Part shown: positions 1 to 8,340 of the stretch, one piece after another
Layout of the letters: each line of letters starts with the position of its first letter
Numbering within the stretch: the first letter of the stretch is position 1
Source: JAWXBK01 sp040878185
GTDB lineage: Bacteria; Pseudomonadota; Alphaproteobacteria; Dongiales; Dongiaceae
Length of the DNA stretch: 64,000 bases
Assembly (NCBI GenBank): GCA_040878185.1
Contig: JBBDMS010000039.1
Location: 1-64,000, forward strand
Direction: 5' to 3'
Program-made: the position numbers and the translations under genes
Notes under the pieces: model-generated
What the model saw: the letters and a program-made list of their open reading frames with translations, nothing else
Databases searched by the model: none
What the model was told of the DNA's origin: nothing

Positions 1-140
1 GGCCGTTAGTTCACGCCGCTTCGCGTCCGGCCGTTAGTTCACGCCGCTTCGCGTCCGGCCGTTAGTTCACGCCGCTTCGCGTCGGGGCTTTAGCTCACGC
101 CGCTTCGCGTCCGGCCGTTAGTTCACGCCGCTTCGCGTCT
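1..140. repeat. 28-bp tandem repeat, left block (5 units)
   Basis: Five head-to-tail copies of a 28-bp unit start at 1, 29, 57, 85 and 113. The conserved core is TTCACGCCGCTTCGCGTC. Copies 1, 2 and 5 are almost identical; copy 4 (85-112) is the most diverged, with GGGCTTTAGC at its head. The block runs into the N gap, so its true copy number is unknown. The same unit, with a CCTGTTAA head, continues on the other side of the gap and includes the end of the SDR gene at 302-1075. This is seen directly; its function is unknown. Confidence 0.9.
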
Positions 141-141
141 G

Positions 142-241
142 NNNNNNNNNNNNNNNNNNNNNNNNNNNNNNNNNNNNNNNNNNNNNNNNNNNNNNNNNNN
201 NNNNNNNNNNNNNNNNNNNNNNNNNNNNNNNNNNNNNNNNN
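142..241. other. 100-N assembly gap
   Basis: Exactly 100 unknown bases. That is the customary placeholder for a scaffold join of unknown length. It falls inside the tandem repeat, so the repeat probably broke the assembly. Confidence 0.98.
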
Positions 242-325
242 CCTGTTAATTCACGCCGCTTCGCGTCTGCCTGTTAATTCACGCCGCTTCGCGTCTGCCT
301 GTTAATTCACGCCGCTTCGCGTCTC
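242..325. repeat. 28-bp tandem repeat, right block (3 units)
   Basis: Three copies start at 242, 270 and 298. Each carries, on the minus strand, the codons for the SDR C-terminus (T-R-S-G-V-N-stop) including the TAA stop. The first copy on the minus strand (298-325) is the actual gene end; the others look like duplications of the gene's last 28 bases drifting downstream. Left-block units have TTAG where these have TTAA. Confidence 0.9.
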
Positions 326-1075
326 CGGCAACGTCTGTCCGCCATCGACCACGATGCGCTGGCCCGTGATATAGCGCGCCTCGTCGCTCGCGAGGAACAA
401 GGTCGCCCAGGCGATGTCGATCGGCTCGCCGAGCCGCCCCATCGGCACGGCCGCCGTCATGGCGTCGATATGTTTCTGCCCCAGTGTCGCGGCGAGGCCC
501 TCGGTCAATATATTGCCCGGCTCGACCGCGTTGATCGTGATGCCGTCGGCCGCACACTCGATCGCCGCGGTGCGGATGAACCCTTCCATCCCGGCCTTGC
601 TTGCCGAGTAATGCGCCAGCCCGGGATTGCCGACGATCGGACCGGTGATCGACGAGGTCAGCACGATCCGGCCATAAAGCTGTGCCCGCATCGGTTTGAA
701 GCAGGCCTTGGTTGCGAGGAACGTGCTCTTCAGATTGACGTCCATGACACGGTCCCATTGGGCCTCGGTCATATCGTCGAGGCGGACCTCGGGAAAGATC
801 CCGGCATTGTGGCAGAGAATGTCGAGCCGGCCGAAGCGTTCGAGCGCGGCGGCCACCATCGCGGCCGAAGTTTCCGCCAGCGCGACATCGCCTGCGACGA
901 ACATCGCCTCGCCGCCCGCCTGCGCGATGGCCGCGATTGCCGCGTCGCCGCTTGAACGATCGCGGCCGACGATCACCAGCCGCGCGCCTTCGCGCGCAAA
1001 AAGATCGGCGATGCCGCGTCCGATCCCCCGGCTGCCGCCGGTTACAATCGCGACGCGGCCTGCGAGCCTGCCCAT
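302..1075 (-). CDS. SDR-family oxidoreductase (FabG-like)
   Basis: A 257-residue classical short-chain dehydrogenase/reductase. The Rossmann cofactor motif TGGSRGIG is at residues 12-19, NAG at 90-92, and the catalytic Ser (141/142), Tyr156 and Lys160 (YSASK) are all present, so it should be an active NAD(P)-dependent alcohol/ketone oxidoreductase. The start at 1075 is preferred because the cofactor motif then sits at the normal distance from the N-terminus; the frame stays open further upstream. It lies 31 bp downstream of another SDR gene and probably ends the polyamine-type ABC operon. Its last codons are part of the 28-bp tandem repeat. Substrate is unknown; a sugar- or hydroxyacid-type substrate is possible but not shown. 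Confidence 0.88.
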   Translation of the reverse strand: MGRLAGRVAIVTGGSRGIGRGIADLFAREGARLVIVGRDRSSGDAAIAAIAQAGGEAMFVAGDVALAETSAAMVAAALERFGRLDILCHNAGIFPEVRLDDMTEAQWDRVMDVNLKSTFLATKACFKPMRAQLYGRIVLTSSITGPIVGNPGLAHYSASKAGMEGFIRTAAIECAADGITINAVEPGNILTEGLAATLGQKHIDAMTAAVPMGRLGEPIDIAWATLFLASDEARYITGQRIVVDGGQTLPETRSGVN

Positions 1076-1106
1076 CGTTGGCCTGTCATCGCGCCGGGAA
1101 CATGGC

Positions 1107-1856
1107 TCAGGGCTTCGCCATGATGCCGCCATCGACCAGAAGCTCGGTGCCGGTCACGAACGACGCCTTGTCGGACAACAGGAAGAGACAGGCATTGGCC
1201 ATGTCCTGCACGGTGCCGACGCGGCCGAGCGGTACATACTCGTTGATCGCCTTCTGCGCGGTGTCGTTGTTGTCCCAGCGCGCCTGCATCGGCGTATGGA
1301 CCGGCCCGGGCAGGATCGAGTTCGAGCGGATGCCGTCGCGCGCGAACTGGATCGCTATCGATTTCGAGAGGCGCACGATGGCCGCCTTCGAAGCGCCATA
1401 AGCATCCTGCGGCCGATTGTCGCCGCGCAGCGCATCGGTCGAGGCGAAGTGGACCATCGCGCCGCCGCCGGATTTTTTCATTTCCGGAACCGCATGCTTG
1501 ATCGTCACGGCGAAAGATTTGAGATTGATCGCCATCACGCGATCCCACACGTCCATATCCATCTCGGTGCAGGATTTATCGCGATCGAACCAGAGGACGC
1601 CGGTCGTGTTGACGAGATAGTCCAGCCGTCCATGCGCGGCGACGATGTCGGCGACAGACTTCTTCACGAACGCCTCGTCGGTCACGTCGCCCTTGAAATA
1701 GCGATGCTTGCCCGGTCCGTCCGGAATGCTCGTCGGCTGTTCCTTCACGTCGATCAGGCCGACATGCACGCCCTCGCGAATCAGATCGCTTGCGATCTGC
1801 AACCCCATGCCGCCGCCAGCACCGGCCACGATCGCCACCTTGCCCTTAAAACTCAT
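1107..1856 (-). CDS. SDR-family oxidoreductase
   Basis: A 249-residue classical SDR. The glycine motif is GAGGGMG at residues 12-18, and Ser139, Tyr153 and Lys157 (YGASK) form the catalytic triad. The usual NAG is replaced by NTTG (83-86). The C-terminus ends LVDGGIMAKP, normal for the family. The ATG at 1856 has a GGAG ribosome-binding site 8 bases upstream. It sits 87 bp downstream of the permease gene and 31 bp upstream of a second SDR, all on the same strand, so it probably belongs to the transporter operon and acts on the imported compound or a product of it. Substrate is not predictable from sequence. Confidence 0.9.
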   Translation of the reverse strand: MSFKGKVAIVAGAGGGMGLQIASDLIREGVHVGLIDVKEQPTSIPDGPGKHRYFKGDVTDEAFVKKSVADIVAAHGRLDYLVNTTGVLWFDRDKSCTEMDMDVWDRVMAINLKSFAVTIKHAVPEMKKSGGGAMVHFASTDALRGDNRPQDAYGASKAAIVRLSKSIAIQFARDGIRSNSILPGPVHTPMQARWDNNDTAQKAINEYVPLGRVGTVQDMANACLFLLSDKASFVTGTELLVDGGIMAKP

Positions 1857-1943
1857 TGATTCTGCTCCATATTTTCCGATTTACCCATGACGAGCGGCCT
1901 ATCCTCCGGCGACGATCGCGTGCCAGTCGGAAGGCCGCTGCGA

Positions 1944-2765
1944 TCAGTCGCGATGACCGAAACTCACGATCCGGTAACGCATCAACAGATACATGACGGT
2001 GAACGCCAGCAGCACCGCGCCGTTGACCAATGCGGCGAGCGAGAACAGTTCGGGGCTCTGGCTCAGGCCGAAGCGCAACGATCCCCAGGCGATCGTCGGC
2101 AAGGTCGGGATGGCGCCGAGATTGTAGAACGAGATCTCGAGATTGTTGAACGCCAGGATAAAGCTGATGATGAACGCACCCAGCATCGCCGGCCAGATGA
2201 TCGGCAACGTCACTTCCCAGAAGCAGCGCAGCGGCCGCGCACCGAACACCATCGCCGCATCGTCGAGCCGCCAGTCATAGCGCGCGAGCTGCGCCAGCAT
2301 GATCAGGAACGCAAATGACGTGCCGTGCACGGCATTGGCGATCATCGCCGAGACCATGTTGCCGGGCAGATCGAGAACCTGCCGGTTGAACAGCAGGCTC
2401 GAAATGCCCACCAGCAGATCGGCGATAAAAAGCGGCGCTAGATAGACAATCGCCATCAGGCCGCGCCAGCGCGAGCGATATTTGAGGATGCTGATGCTGC
2501 CCATCGTCGCGAAGAAGGTGCAGATGACCGCACTGCCGAGCCCGAGCAGCACGCTGTTCCAGAGCGCGTCTTTGTAGGTGCTGCTGTTGGCGAGAAGCTC
2601 GTAGGCTTCGAGCGTGAACTGGGGCGGAAACGGCCAGATCAGATCCTTGTTGACCGAGATATAGATGACATAGGCGATCGGCGCATAGAGAAAGAGATAG
2701 AGCCCCGCCAGCAACAGACTAGCGACACCCTTGGTCGCAACATGTCCGGGACCCACCGCGGCCAT
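1944..2765 (-). CDS. potC: ABC transporter permease, PotC-type
   Basis: A 273-residue polytopic inner-membrane protein with about six hydrophobic segments. It carries the cytoplasmic EAA loop of binding-protein-dependent permeases (DDAAMVFGARPLRCFWEV, around residue 170-185), which contacts the ATPase. Family and gene order match the PotC/PotI permease of spermidine/putrescine-type importers (POPT family). The ATG at 2765 follows the stop of the PotB-type gene by 3 bases, so the two are translationally coupled and should form a heterodimeric channel. The true substrate could be a polyamine, an opine or another small cationic amine. Confidence 0.9.
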   Translation of the reverse strand: MAAVGPGHVATKGVASLLLAGLYLFLYAPIAYVIYISVNKDLIWPFPPQFTLEAYELLANSSTYKDALWNSVLLGLGSAVICTFFATMGSISILKYRSRWRGLMAIVYLAPLFIADLLVGISSLLFNRQVLDLPGNMVSAMIANAVHGTSFAFLIMLAQLARYDWRLDDAAMVFGARPLRCFWEVTLPIIWPAMLGAFIISFILAFNNLEISFYNLGAIPTLPTIAWGSLRFGLSQSPELFSLAALVNGAVLLAFTVMYLLMRYRIVSFGHRD

Positions 2766-2768
2766 GAC

Positions 2769-3671
2769 TCAGGATTCCTTCCCGGTGAAGCCGCTGCGCT
2801 GCAGGTTCACCGTGCGCCACATCGCGAAAATCACGATCGACGAGACCGCGAACAGCACCACACCCATCGCTGAACCCAGCGCCCAGGTGCCGGTCTCGCC
2901 GAACTGCAAACTGAGAACGCTGCCGAACGAGGCGGCATTGGGTCCGCCGAGGAAGCGCGGCGTGATCGATTCGGCCATGCTGGGCACGAAGACCAGAACC
3001 AGGCCGATCACCGTGCCGATCCAGTTCAGCGGCCAGGTGATTTCGATGAACGCGCGCCACGGCCGCGCGCCGTTGATCTTGGCGACTTCCAGCAGCTCGA
3101 AATCGAAGTTTAGCAGCGAGAGGTAGATCGCCGTCACCATGAATGGAACGAACAGGTAGGCAATCCCGATCCCTGTTGCCGTCTGGGTGTACATGATGAA
3201 TTCGATCGGCTGCATACCGAAATTCATCAGCGCGAGATTGACGATGCCGACCGGCCCCATCACCCCCTGAATGCCGGCGATGCGCAGGATGATCCCGGTG
3301 AAGAACGGCGCTGCGAGCGCCAGAACGAGCAGAAGCCGGTAGCGGTCGCCGTGCTTCGCGATGAAGTATGCGACCGGCCAGGAATAAATAAGGCAGGCCA
3401 GCGATACCAGGACGGCGGTCACGAACGATCGCTTGAGGAACTCCATATAGGTCGATTCGGTAAACAAGATGACATAATTGTCGACGTTCCAGTCCGGAAT
3501 GAGATTGAAGACCTCGGTTCGCCAGAAGCTGAACACGATGATCGACACGATCGGACCGAGCAGGAAAACCACGATGAACAGCGCGCCAGGCACCGCCATC
3601 AGCAGGAAGCGCCCTTCCGGGCCGAGGCGACGGCGCAATGTCGACGCTCCGTACGCCATGATGCCCGTCAA
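2769..3671 (-). CDS. potB: ABC transporter permease, PotB-type
   Basis: A 300-residue polytopic permease; the first membrane segment begins near residue 20 (FLLMAVPGALFIVVFLLGPI). The EAA-type loop (LEVAKINGARPWRAFIEITWP) lies near residue 190. The start ATG at 3671 overlaps the TGA of the ATPase gene by 4 bases (ATGA), which fixes the start and implies coupled translation. An alternative Met four codons in (3659) is less likely. It pairs with the PotC-type protein encoded next. Confidence 0.9.
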   Translation of the reverse strand: MTGIMAYGASTLRRRLGPEGRFLLMAVPGALFIVVFLLGPIVSIIVFSFWRTEVFNLIPDWNVDNYVILFTESTYMEFLKRSFVTAVLVSLACLIYSWPVAYFIAKHGDRYRLLLVLALAAPFFTGIILRIAGIQGVMGPVGIVNLALMNFGMQPIEFIMYTQTATGIGIAYLFVPFMVTAIYLSLLNFDFELLEVAKINGARPWRAFIEITWPLNWIGTVIGLVLVFVPSMAESITPRFLGGPNAASFGSVLSLQFGETGTWALGSAMGVVLFAVSSIVIFAMWRTVNLQRSGFTGKES

Positions 3672-4756
3672 GCCTTCTTCGCGGCGAAGCAGGTGCTGCC
3701 CGAAACCGGCCAGACCACATCGACTCGCTGCCCGCGTTCGAGCGACATGATTTCGGAGGTCTCGCTCACCATCAGCTCGGCGCCATTGTCGAGTGCGATG
3801 AGATAGTCGGCGGTCGAACCCTTGAAGATGATGTCGCTCAGAACACCGGGAATGCGGTTATGCGGCTCGCTCGGGCCGCCTTCGCCGGGCCGCGCGAGAT
3901 GCATCTTCTCGCATTTGACGAAACAATCGACCTCCGCTCCGTCGGCGACGCCGTCGGGGCACCGCACCTGGATCGGCGTGCCGTTCCACGATACATGCAC
4001 GCTGCCACCCGCGCTGACGAGCGCGCCACTCATCCGGTTGGAATGACCCACGAAACCGGCGACGAACCGCGTCTCGGGATGGGTATAGACCTCGAGCTTC
4101 GGCGCCACCTGTTCGAACCGTCCGTGATTCATTACGGCGATCCGGTCGCTCATGGTGAGCGCCTCTTCCTGGTTATGCGTCACGTAAATGAAGGGAATGC
4201 CGAGTTCCACCTGATAGCGGCGAACCTCGACCTCCATCTCCTTGCGCAGCTCGCGATCGAGATTCGCAAGCGGCTCGTCGAGCAACAGGAGCGCCGGGCG
4301 CGAGATGAGGCCGCGCGCGAGTGCCACACGCTGCTGCTGGCCGCCCGAAAGCTGGTGCGGATAGCGATCGCCCAGCCCATCGAGGCGCAGCAGGCCGAGC
4401 GCCCATTTCAGCCGCTCCGCCTGGTCTGCCTTGCTCGCACCCTGCATGCGCAGCGGGAAGATCACGTTCTCGGCGACGGTCTTGTGCGGAAACAGCAGGA
4501 AATTCTGAAACACCATGCCGACACCGCGCGCATAAGGCGGCAGCGCCGTCACGTCCCGTCCGTTGATGAGGACGCGGCCTTCATCGGGAACCTCGAGCCC
4601 GGCAATGATCCGAAGCATCGTGGTCTTGCCCGAACCGCTCGGACCGAGCAGCGCAAAGAACTCGCGGCGCGTAACGGCCAGCGAGATTCCGTCAACCGCG
4701 GTAACCGATCCGAAGCGCTTGGTGACGTTTTGAAGTTCGAGGACGAGTTCGGACAT
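3668..4756 (-). CDS. potA: ABC transporter ATP-binding protein, PotA-type
   Basis: A 362-residue ATPase energising polyamine-type import. Walker A GPSGSGKT is at 38-45, the Q-loop Gln at 84, signature LSGGQ at 136-140, Walker B LLLLDE at 156-161 and the switch His in VTHNQEE near 194. A C-terminal TOBE domain (about 285-355) follows. Length fits PotA/FbpC-class ATPases. It lies 78 bp downstream of the binding-protein gene, behind a strong hairpin, and overlaps the next permease gene by 4 bases. It probably acts as a homodimer on the inner face of the membrane. Confidence 0.93.
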   Translation of the reverse strand: MSELVLELQNVTKRFGSVTAVDGISLAVTRREFFALLGPSGSGKTTMLRIIAGLEVPDEGRVLINGRDVTALPPYARGVGMVFQNFLLFPHKTVAENVIFPLRMQGASKADQAERLKWALGLLRLDGLGDRYPHQLSGGQQQRVALARGLISRPALLLLDEPLANLDRELRKEMEVEVRRYQVELGIPFIYVTHNQEEALTMSDRIAVMNHGRFEQVAPKLEVYTHPETRFVAGFVGHSNRMSGALVSAGGSVHVSWNGTPIQVRCPDGVADGAEVDCFVKCEKMHLARPGEGGPSEPHNRIPGVLSDIIFKGSTADYLIALDNGAELMVSETSEIMSLERGQRVDVVWPVSGSTCFAAKKA

Positions 4757-4782
4757 AACGTGCCGGCGCCTTCCTAAGGTCT

Positions 4783-4825
4783 CAAAGGAAAACGGCCCGG
4801 TTCGCTTGCGCGAACCGGGCCCGTT
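4783..4825 (-). terminator. Intra-operon hairpin/attenuator after the binding-protein gene
   Basis: The minus-strand transcript forms an 11-bp GC-rich stem (4795-4805 with 4810-4820), a 4-base loop TTGC, one bulged C, and 4 more pairs (4791-4794 with 4822-4825). It is followed by TTTTCCTTT. It starts about 10 bases after the stop of the binding-protein gene and ends before potA. It looks like a leaky intrinsic terminator or 3'-end stabiliser. Confidence 0.75.
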
Positions 4826-4834
4826 CGACCTCGA

Positions 4835-6025
4835 TCAGGCGGCCTCGACTTCGGACCAGACGCGCTCCCATTTTTCGGGCGACGACGGCTGATCGAACAT
4901 GTGCAGACCGCGCAACTCGACGGTACGGTTGAGCAGCAGCAGATCCACCTCTTCCGGAGACATCATGTCGCGGACGTCGTAGCAGGGCGCCACGCCCTTG
5001 GCACCGACGCGATTCATGCTTTCCCGGCTGATGAAGTGGTTCACCCAGTGATGGCATACTTCGATCGCTTCGCTGTCGGTCGTGCCGGAACTCAGCTGCC
5101 AACTATCGATCCAGCCCAGCCCGCCTTCCTTCGGCTGCAGCATATGGGCCACCTGGAAATCGATCTCGCCGGCCTGGTAGGCGCGGGTCAGACGACGATA
5201 AATCTCCGAGAACTCCGGCGAGGCCCAGACGAGACCCGGCCGCATCAGCTTCTGCAGCGAGTCGTAATCCTGATAGCGAGTGACCAGCAGGCCCTTCTGC
5301 TTGATCAACAACTGCTTCGCGGTCTCGAGTTCCTCGTCCGTCAGCTTGTACGGATTGAAGGCTTCGCCGTCCGGCCGCGGGCCGTCCTTGGTGCCCATGT
5401 GGGTGGCCGCGAGAATGCCGGCCATTGCGATATTTTCCTCGAACCGCGCACCGGTCGCGAGATGCCCGCCATATTTCTCGTCGAACATGATCTCGAGGCT
5501 GTCGCGATCGGCTTCCTCGATATGGTTCAGGTTCATCGTGATGCCGTAGCTGCCCCAGCAGTTATTGGCACCGATGCGGGTTCCGCCAGGCTTGTCGTGC
5601 AGAAGGTCATAGGCACCCGGCGCAAAGTCAGGAAACAGATTTGCCAGATTCGGCAGCAGATCGTCGCGCATCGGCTGGATCAGCCCGTCGCGATAATAAA
5701 GCCGCGGCCAGAAACCGTCGGCCTGCACGAGATCGAAGTCGGCGGTACCGCCGGCCTTCATCTTGTTGAACGCTTCGGAGTTGCCGTCGAAGAACGCCGG
5801 CGACACGCGCGCGTCGTACTGGCTTTCGAACTCGGCGACCGTTTCTTCGATATTGTAGTCCTGCCACATCAGCATGCGCACATTGACGGTGGCCGCTTCC
5901 GCATTGCGGATATGCGGCGCCGCGAGCGCGACGGCCGTCGCCGCGCCGGTCTTCAGTACCGTCCGGCGTGAAACGCCACCCGACATCGTCTTGCGGTTGC
6001 CGGATGAATTTGAAGATTTCGTCAT
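4835..6025 (-). CDS. Extracytoplasmic substrate-binding protein, PotD/PotF-type, Tat signal
   Basis: A 396-residue periplasmic solute-binding protein of the spermidine/putrescine type. The N-terminus carries a twin-arginine signal (SRRTVLKTG, about residues 20-28, then a hydrophobic stretch ending near AEA), so it is predicted to be exported folded. The start at 6025 is chosen because a GGGGAG ribosome-binding site lies 7 bases upstream; the frame stays open to 6091. It is the first gene of a probable six-gene operon (binding protein, ATPase, two permeases, two SDRs). It is divergent from a PuuR-like regulator, 199 bp away. The ligand is most likely a polyamine or similar amine, judged by the glutamylpolyamine-synthetase-like neighbour; this is inference. 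Confidence 0.9.
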   Translation of the reverse strand: MTKSSNSSGNRKTMSGGVSRRTVLKTGAATAVALAAPHIRNAEAATVNVRMLMWQDYNIEETVAEFESQYDARVSPAFFDGNSEAFNKMKAGGTADFDLVQADGFWPRLYYRDGLIQPMRDDLLPNLANLFPDFAPGAYDLLHDKPGGTRIGANNCWGSYGITMNLNHIEEADRDSLEIMFDEKYGGHLATGARFEENIAMAGILAATHMGTKDGPRPDGEAFNPYKLTDEELETAKQLLIKQKGLLVTRYQDYDSLQKLMRPGLVWASPEFSEIYRRLTRAYQAGEIDFQVAHMLQPKEGGLGWIDSWQLSSGTTDSEAIEVCHHWVNHFISRESMNRVGAKGVAPCYDVRDMMSPEEVDLLLLNRTVELRGLHMFDQPSSPEKWERVWSEVEAA

Positions 6026-6162
6026 TGCTGTCTCCCCTTGGGTTCCCTTGTCGTCCGTTGTCGGCCTGCTCATGGGAGCTACCGTCGCCAACTCGGGCGA
6101 TCCGGTGCCGCGCGGCTTCTACGCAGAATTATTGACTCGAATTGCCGAGCAGCACAATTATC

Positions 6163-6180
6163 ATTTTCGATTTCGAAAAT
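6163..6180. promoter_or_regulatory. Candidate operator between the transporter and PuuR-like regulator
   Basis: The intergenic region 6026-6224 contains the inverted repeat ATTTTCGATTTCGAAAAT: two perfect 7-base arms (6163-6169 and 6174-6180) around ATTT. It is AT-rich against a GC-rich background and lies 45 bases before the regulator's start. A weak TTGACT (6132-6137) upstream could be a -35 box. Binding by the adjacent cupin-HTH regulator is inferred from position only. Confidence 0.45.
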
Positions 6181-6224
6181 CACCGCCTCGCCGGGCGGGC
6201 CCGGATGGGAAAGATCGCGAGCAA

Positions 6225-6965
6225 ATGGCCGGAAAGCGGCGAAAATCGTCGACTCTGGGCGAACGGGTGCGCCAGTTGCGCAACCAGCGCGGCATGACGC
6301 TGGCGCGGCTGAGCGAGCTTTGCGGGATTTCGGTGTCGACCCTCTCGAAGCTCGAAAACGGTCAGACCGGCCTCAATCTCGACAATGTCATCCGGCTCGC
6401 CGGCGGTTTTGCGATGCCGGTCTCGATCCTGCTCAACGAAGGCAGCGCCGCGTCCGGCGCATACTCGATCAGCCGGAACGGCGGCGCATACAATCACAAG
6501 CTGCCCGAACTCGATTTCGAGGTTCTGCACAACGACCTGCCGGCGCAGCGCAACATCTTCTGGAAGGTCCGGGTCAAGTGCCGGACCCTGACCGAGTTCG
6601 GGCCGTATCATTCGCATCCCGGCGAAGAGTTCTTCTATGTCCTGGACGGAGAAGTCGAGTTCCTGATCCGCGGTCAGGAGCCGAAGCGGCTCGGCGGCGG
6701 CGACAGCATCCAGTTCGACAGTTCGCTCGATCACGCCTACCTTTCGGTCGGCCGGCAGGACGCGCTGATCCTGATGTCGAACACGATCACGCATGCCAAG
6801 CTGCCGGGCTATATTGACTGGAGCAATCTGGAACCGCCTTCCGAACCGGCGACACCGCTGCGGGCCCGGGCAGCCGTCAAGACCGGCCATGTGAGGCGAC
6901 AGAAACAAGCGACGACTGCATCACCGCACCGGCGCAAGGGGATGCCCAAGGGGATGCCATCGTGA
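6225..6965 (+). CDS. XRE-cupin transcriptional regulator, PuuR-like
   Basis: A 246-residue regulator. The N-terminal XRE helix-turn-helix spans about residues 10-65 (LGERVRQLRNQRGMTLARLSE). The C-terminal cupin spans about 110-185, with the metal-site motif HSHPGEEFFYVLDGE (His, His, Glu) and a second motif around DSIQFDSSLDHAY. The family includes PuuR, the repressor of putrescine catabolism, and related regulators whose cupin senses small ligands. The ATG at 6225 is chosen because the HTH then begins near residue 10; the frame is open far upstream. Its TGA overlaps the GTG start of the synthetase gene (GTGA), so the two are co-translated. It probably controls both divergent operons. Confidence 0.88.
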   Translation: MAGKRRKSSTLGERVRQLRNQRGMTLARLSELCGISVSTLSKLENGQTGLNLDNVIRLAGGFAMPVSILLNEGSAASGAYSISRNGGAYNHKLPELDFEVLHNDLPAQRNIFWKVRVKCRTLTEFGPYHSHPGEEFFYVLDGEVEFLIRGQEPKRLGGGDSIQFDSSLDHAYLSVGRQDALILMSNTITHAKLPGYIDWSNLEPPSEPATPLRARAAVKTGHVRRQKQATTASPHRRKGMPKGMPS

Positions 6966-8335
6966 TTCCGTCTGACGTTCGCAGCGCCGCCGATGCGCGA
7001 AAACTGGTCGAAGAACGCGACGCCCAGCATGTGACACTGGGCGTTCCCGATCTGCAGGGATTTCTTCGCGGGAAATATGTGTCGCGCGAGAAATTCTTTT
7101 CCGCGCTCGACAAAGGCTTCGGCCTGCCGGCCGTCATCTACGCGCTCGATCCGACCGACGTGATCCTCGACGTATCGGGGCTCAGCGATCCGGCCAGCGC
7201 CTATCACGACGCCACGGTGCGCGTTCTGCCCGAGACATGCCGCGAGATTCCTTGGGAATCGCCGCATCGCAATCTGTTCTTTCTCGGCCAGTTCGAGGGC
7301 GACACGCAGCGATACTGTCCGCGCGCCGTCTATCAGCGCGTCGCCGAACGCGCCGCCGCGATGGGGTTCCGGCCGTTCCATTCCAGCGAACTGGAATTTA
7401 CCTTGTTCGAGGAGACCGCGCGCTCGGCCTTCGATAAAGGCTATCGCAACCTGCAGATCAGCTCGCCGCATAAATCCTATGAAGTGCTGCTGCGCCAGGA
7501 GGTCCGCTCCGAGTTCCATAACGGGCTCATGGACATGTGCGCGGCCATGAACCTGCCGGTCGAATCGGTCCATGAGGAGATGGGCCCCGGCTTCATGGAA
7601 GCCGCTCTGCGCTACGACGAGGGCGTGGCCGCGCCCGACAAGGCGGTCATCTTCAAGACCTTCGCCAAGGCCTATGCGCAGCGCCAGGGCATGCTGATCA
7701 CCTTCATGGCGCGCTGGTCGAACAACGCGGACGGCCAGAGCGGGCATGTCCATATCTCGCTGCGCGACAAGGAGGGCAAGCCGGTTTTCCACGATCCGGC
7801 GGGCGAGCGCGGCATGAGCCAGACGATGCGGAACTTCCTTGGCGGCATGCAGGCTCTGATGCCGGAATTGCTGCTGTTGCTCGGACCCAATATCAATTCG
7901 TTCAAACGCTATCTGCCGGGCATCTTCTCGCCGATCGCCGCCACCTGGGGCTTCGAGAACCGGACCTGCGCGTTGCGCGTCATCCCGGGTGCGCCGATGT
8001 CGCAGCGGATCGAATGCCGCACGCCGGGCGCCGATGCGAATCCCTATCTGTCGATGGCCTGCCTGCTCGGCGCGGGCCTGTGGGGCATCGAACATCGACT
8101 CGAACCGAGCGTACCGATGGTCGGCAATGTCTATATGCAGGAAATCCCCGAACCGCTCAGATTCCCCGCCTCCTTCGTCGAGGCGATCGACCGCTTCGGC
8201 CATTCGAAGATCGCGCGCGAACTGTTCGGGGACGGGTTCGTCGACTTCTTCGCCGAGTCCCGCGCCGCGCAGGAGCGCGATTTCCGGGGACTGGTCAGCG
8301 ATGTCGAGCTCATGCGCTTCTTCGAATATATCTGA
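6962..8335 (+). CDS. Glutamine-synthetase-family gamma-glutamylpolyamine synthetase-like
   Basis: A 457-residue protein of the glutamine synthetase superfamily, PuuA/GlnT side. Such enzymes ligate glutamate to an amine with ATP hydrolysis. Visible motifs are the metal-binding ELEFTLFEE, EEMGPGFMEAAL, the ATP-site region SFKRYLPGIFSPIAATWG and the arginine-containing RIECRTPGADANPYLSMA. Length fits PuuA (about 470). The start is GTG at 6962, overlapping the regulator's stop. With the neighbouring polyamine-type transporter it could glutamylate an imported amine as the first catabolic step. The other Puu pathway genes (puuB, puuC, puuD) are absent here, so the pathway is not the textbook one. 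Confidence 0.88.
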   Translation: MIPSDVRSAADARKLVEERDAQHVTLGVPDLQGFLRGKYVSREKFFSALDKGFGLPAVIYALDPTDVILDVSGLSDPASAYHDATVRVLPETCREIPWESPHRNLFFLGQFEGDTQRYCPRAVYQRVAERAAAMGFRPFHSSELEFTLFEETARSAFDKGYRNLQISSPHKSYEVLLRQEVRSEFHNGLMDMCAAMNLPVESVHEEMGPGFMEAALRYDEGVAAPDKAVIFKTFAKAYAQRQGMLITFMARWSNNADGQSGHVHISLRDKEGKPVFHDPAGERGMSQTMRNFLGGMQALMPELLLLLGPNINSFKRYLPGIFSPIAATWGFENRTCALRVIPGAPMSQRIECRTPGADANPYLSMACLLGAGLWGIEHRLEPSVPMVGNVYMQEIPEPLRFPASFVEAIDRFGHSKIARELFGDGFVDFFAESRAAQERDFRGLVSDVELMRFFEYI

Positions 8336-8340
8336 GCATA

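Noticed and set aside
142..241. Possible frameshift or unusual gene across the gap
   Set aside because: The gap is 100 N, so nothing can be said of the sequence there.
1..325. CRISPR-like array
   Set aside because: The 28-bp units are contiguous without spacers and overlap a coding 3' end.
5874..6224. N-terminal extension of the PuuR-like regulator
   Set aside because: It would overlap the divergent binding-protein gene and its promoter; the HTH starts normally at the chosen ATG.
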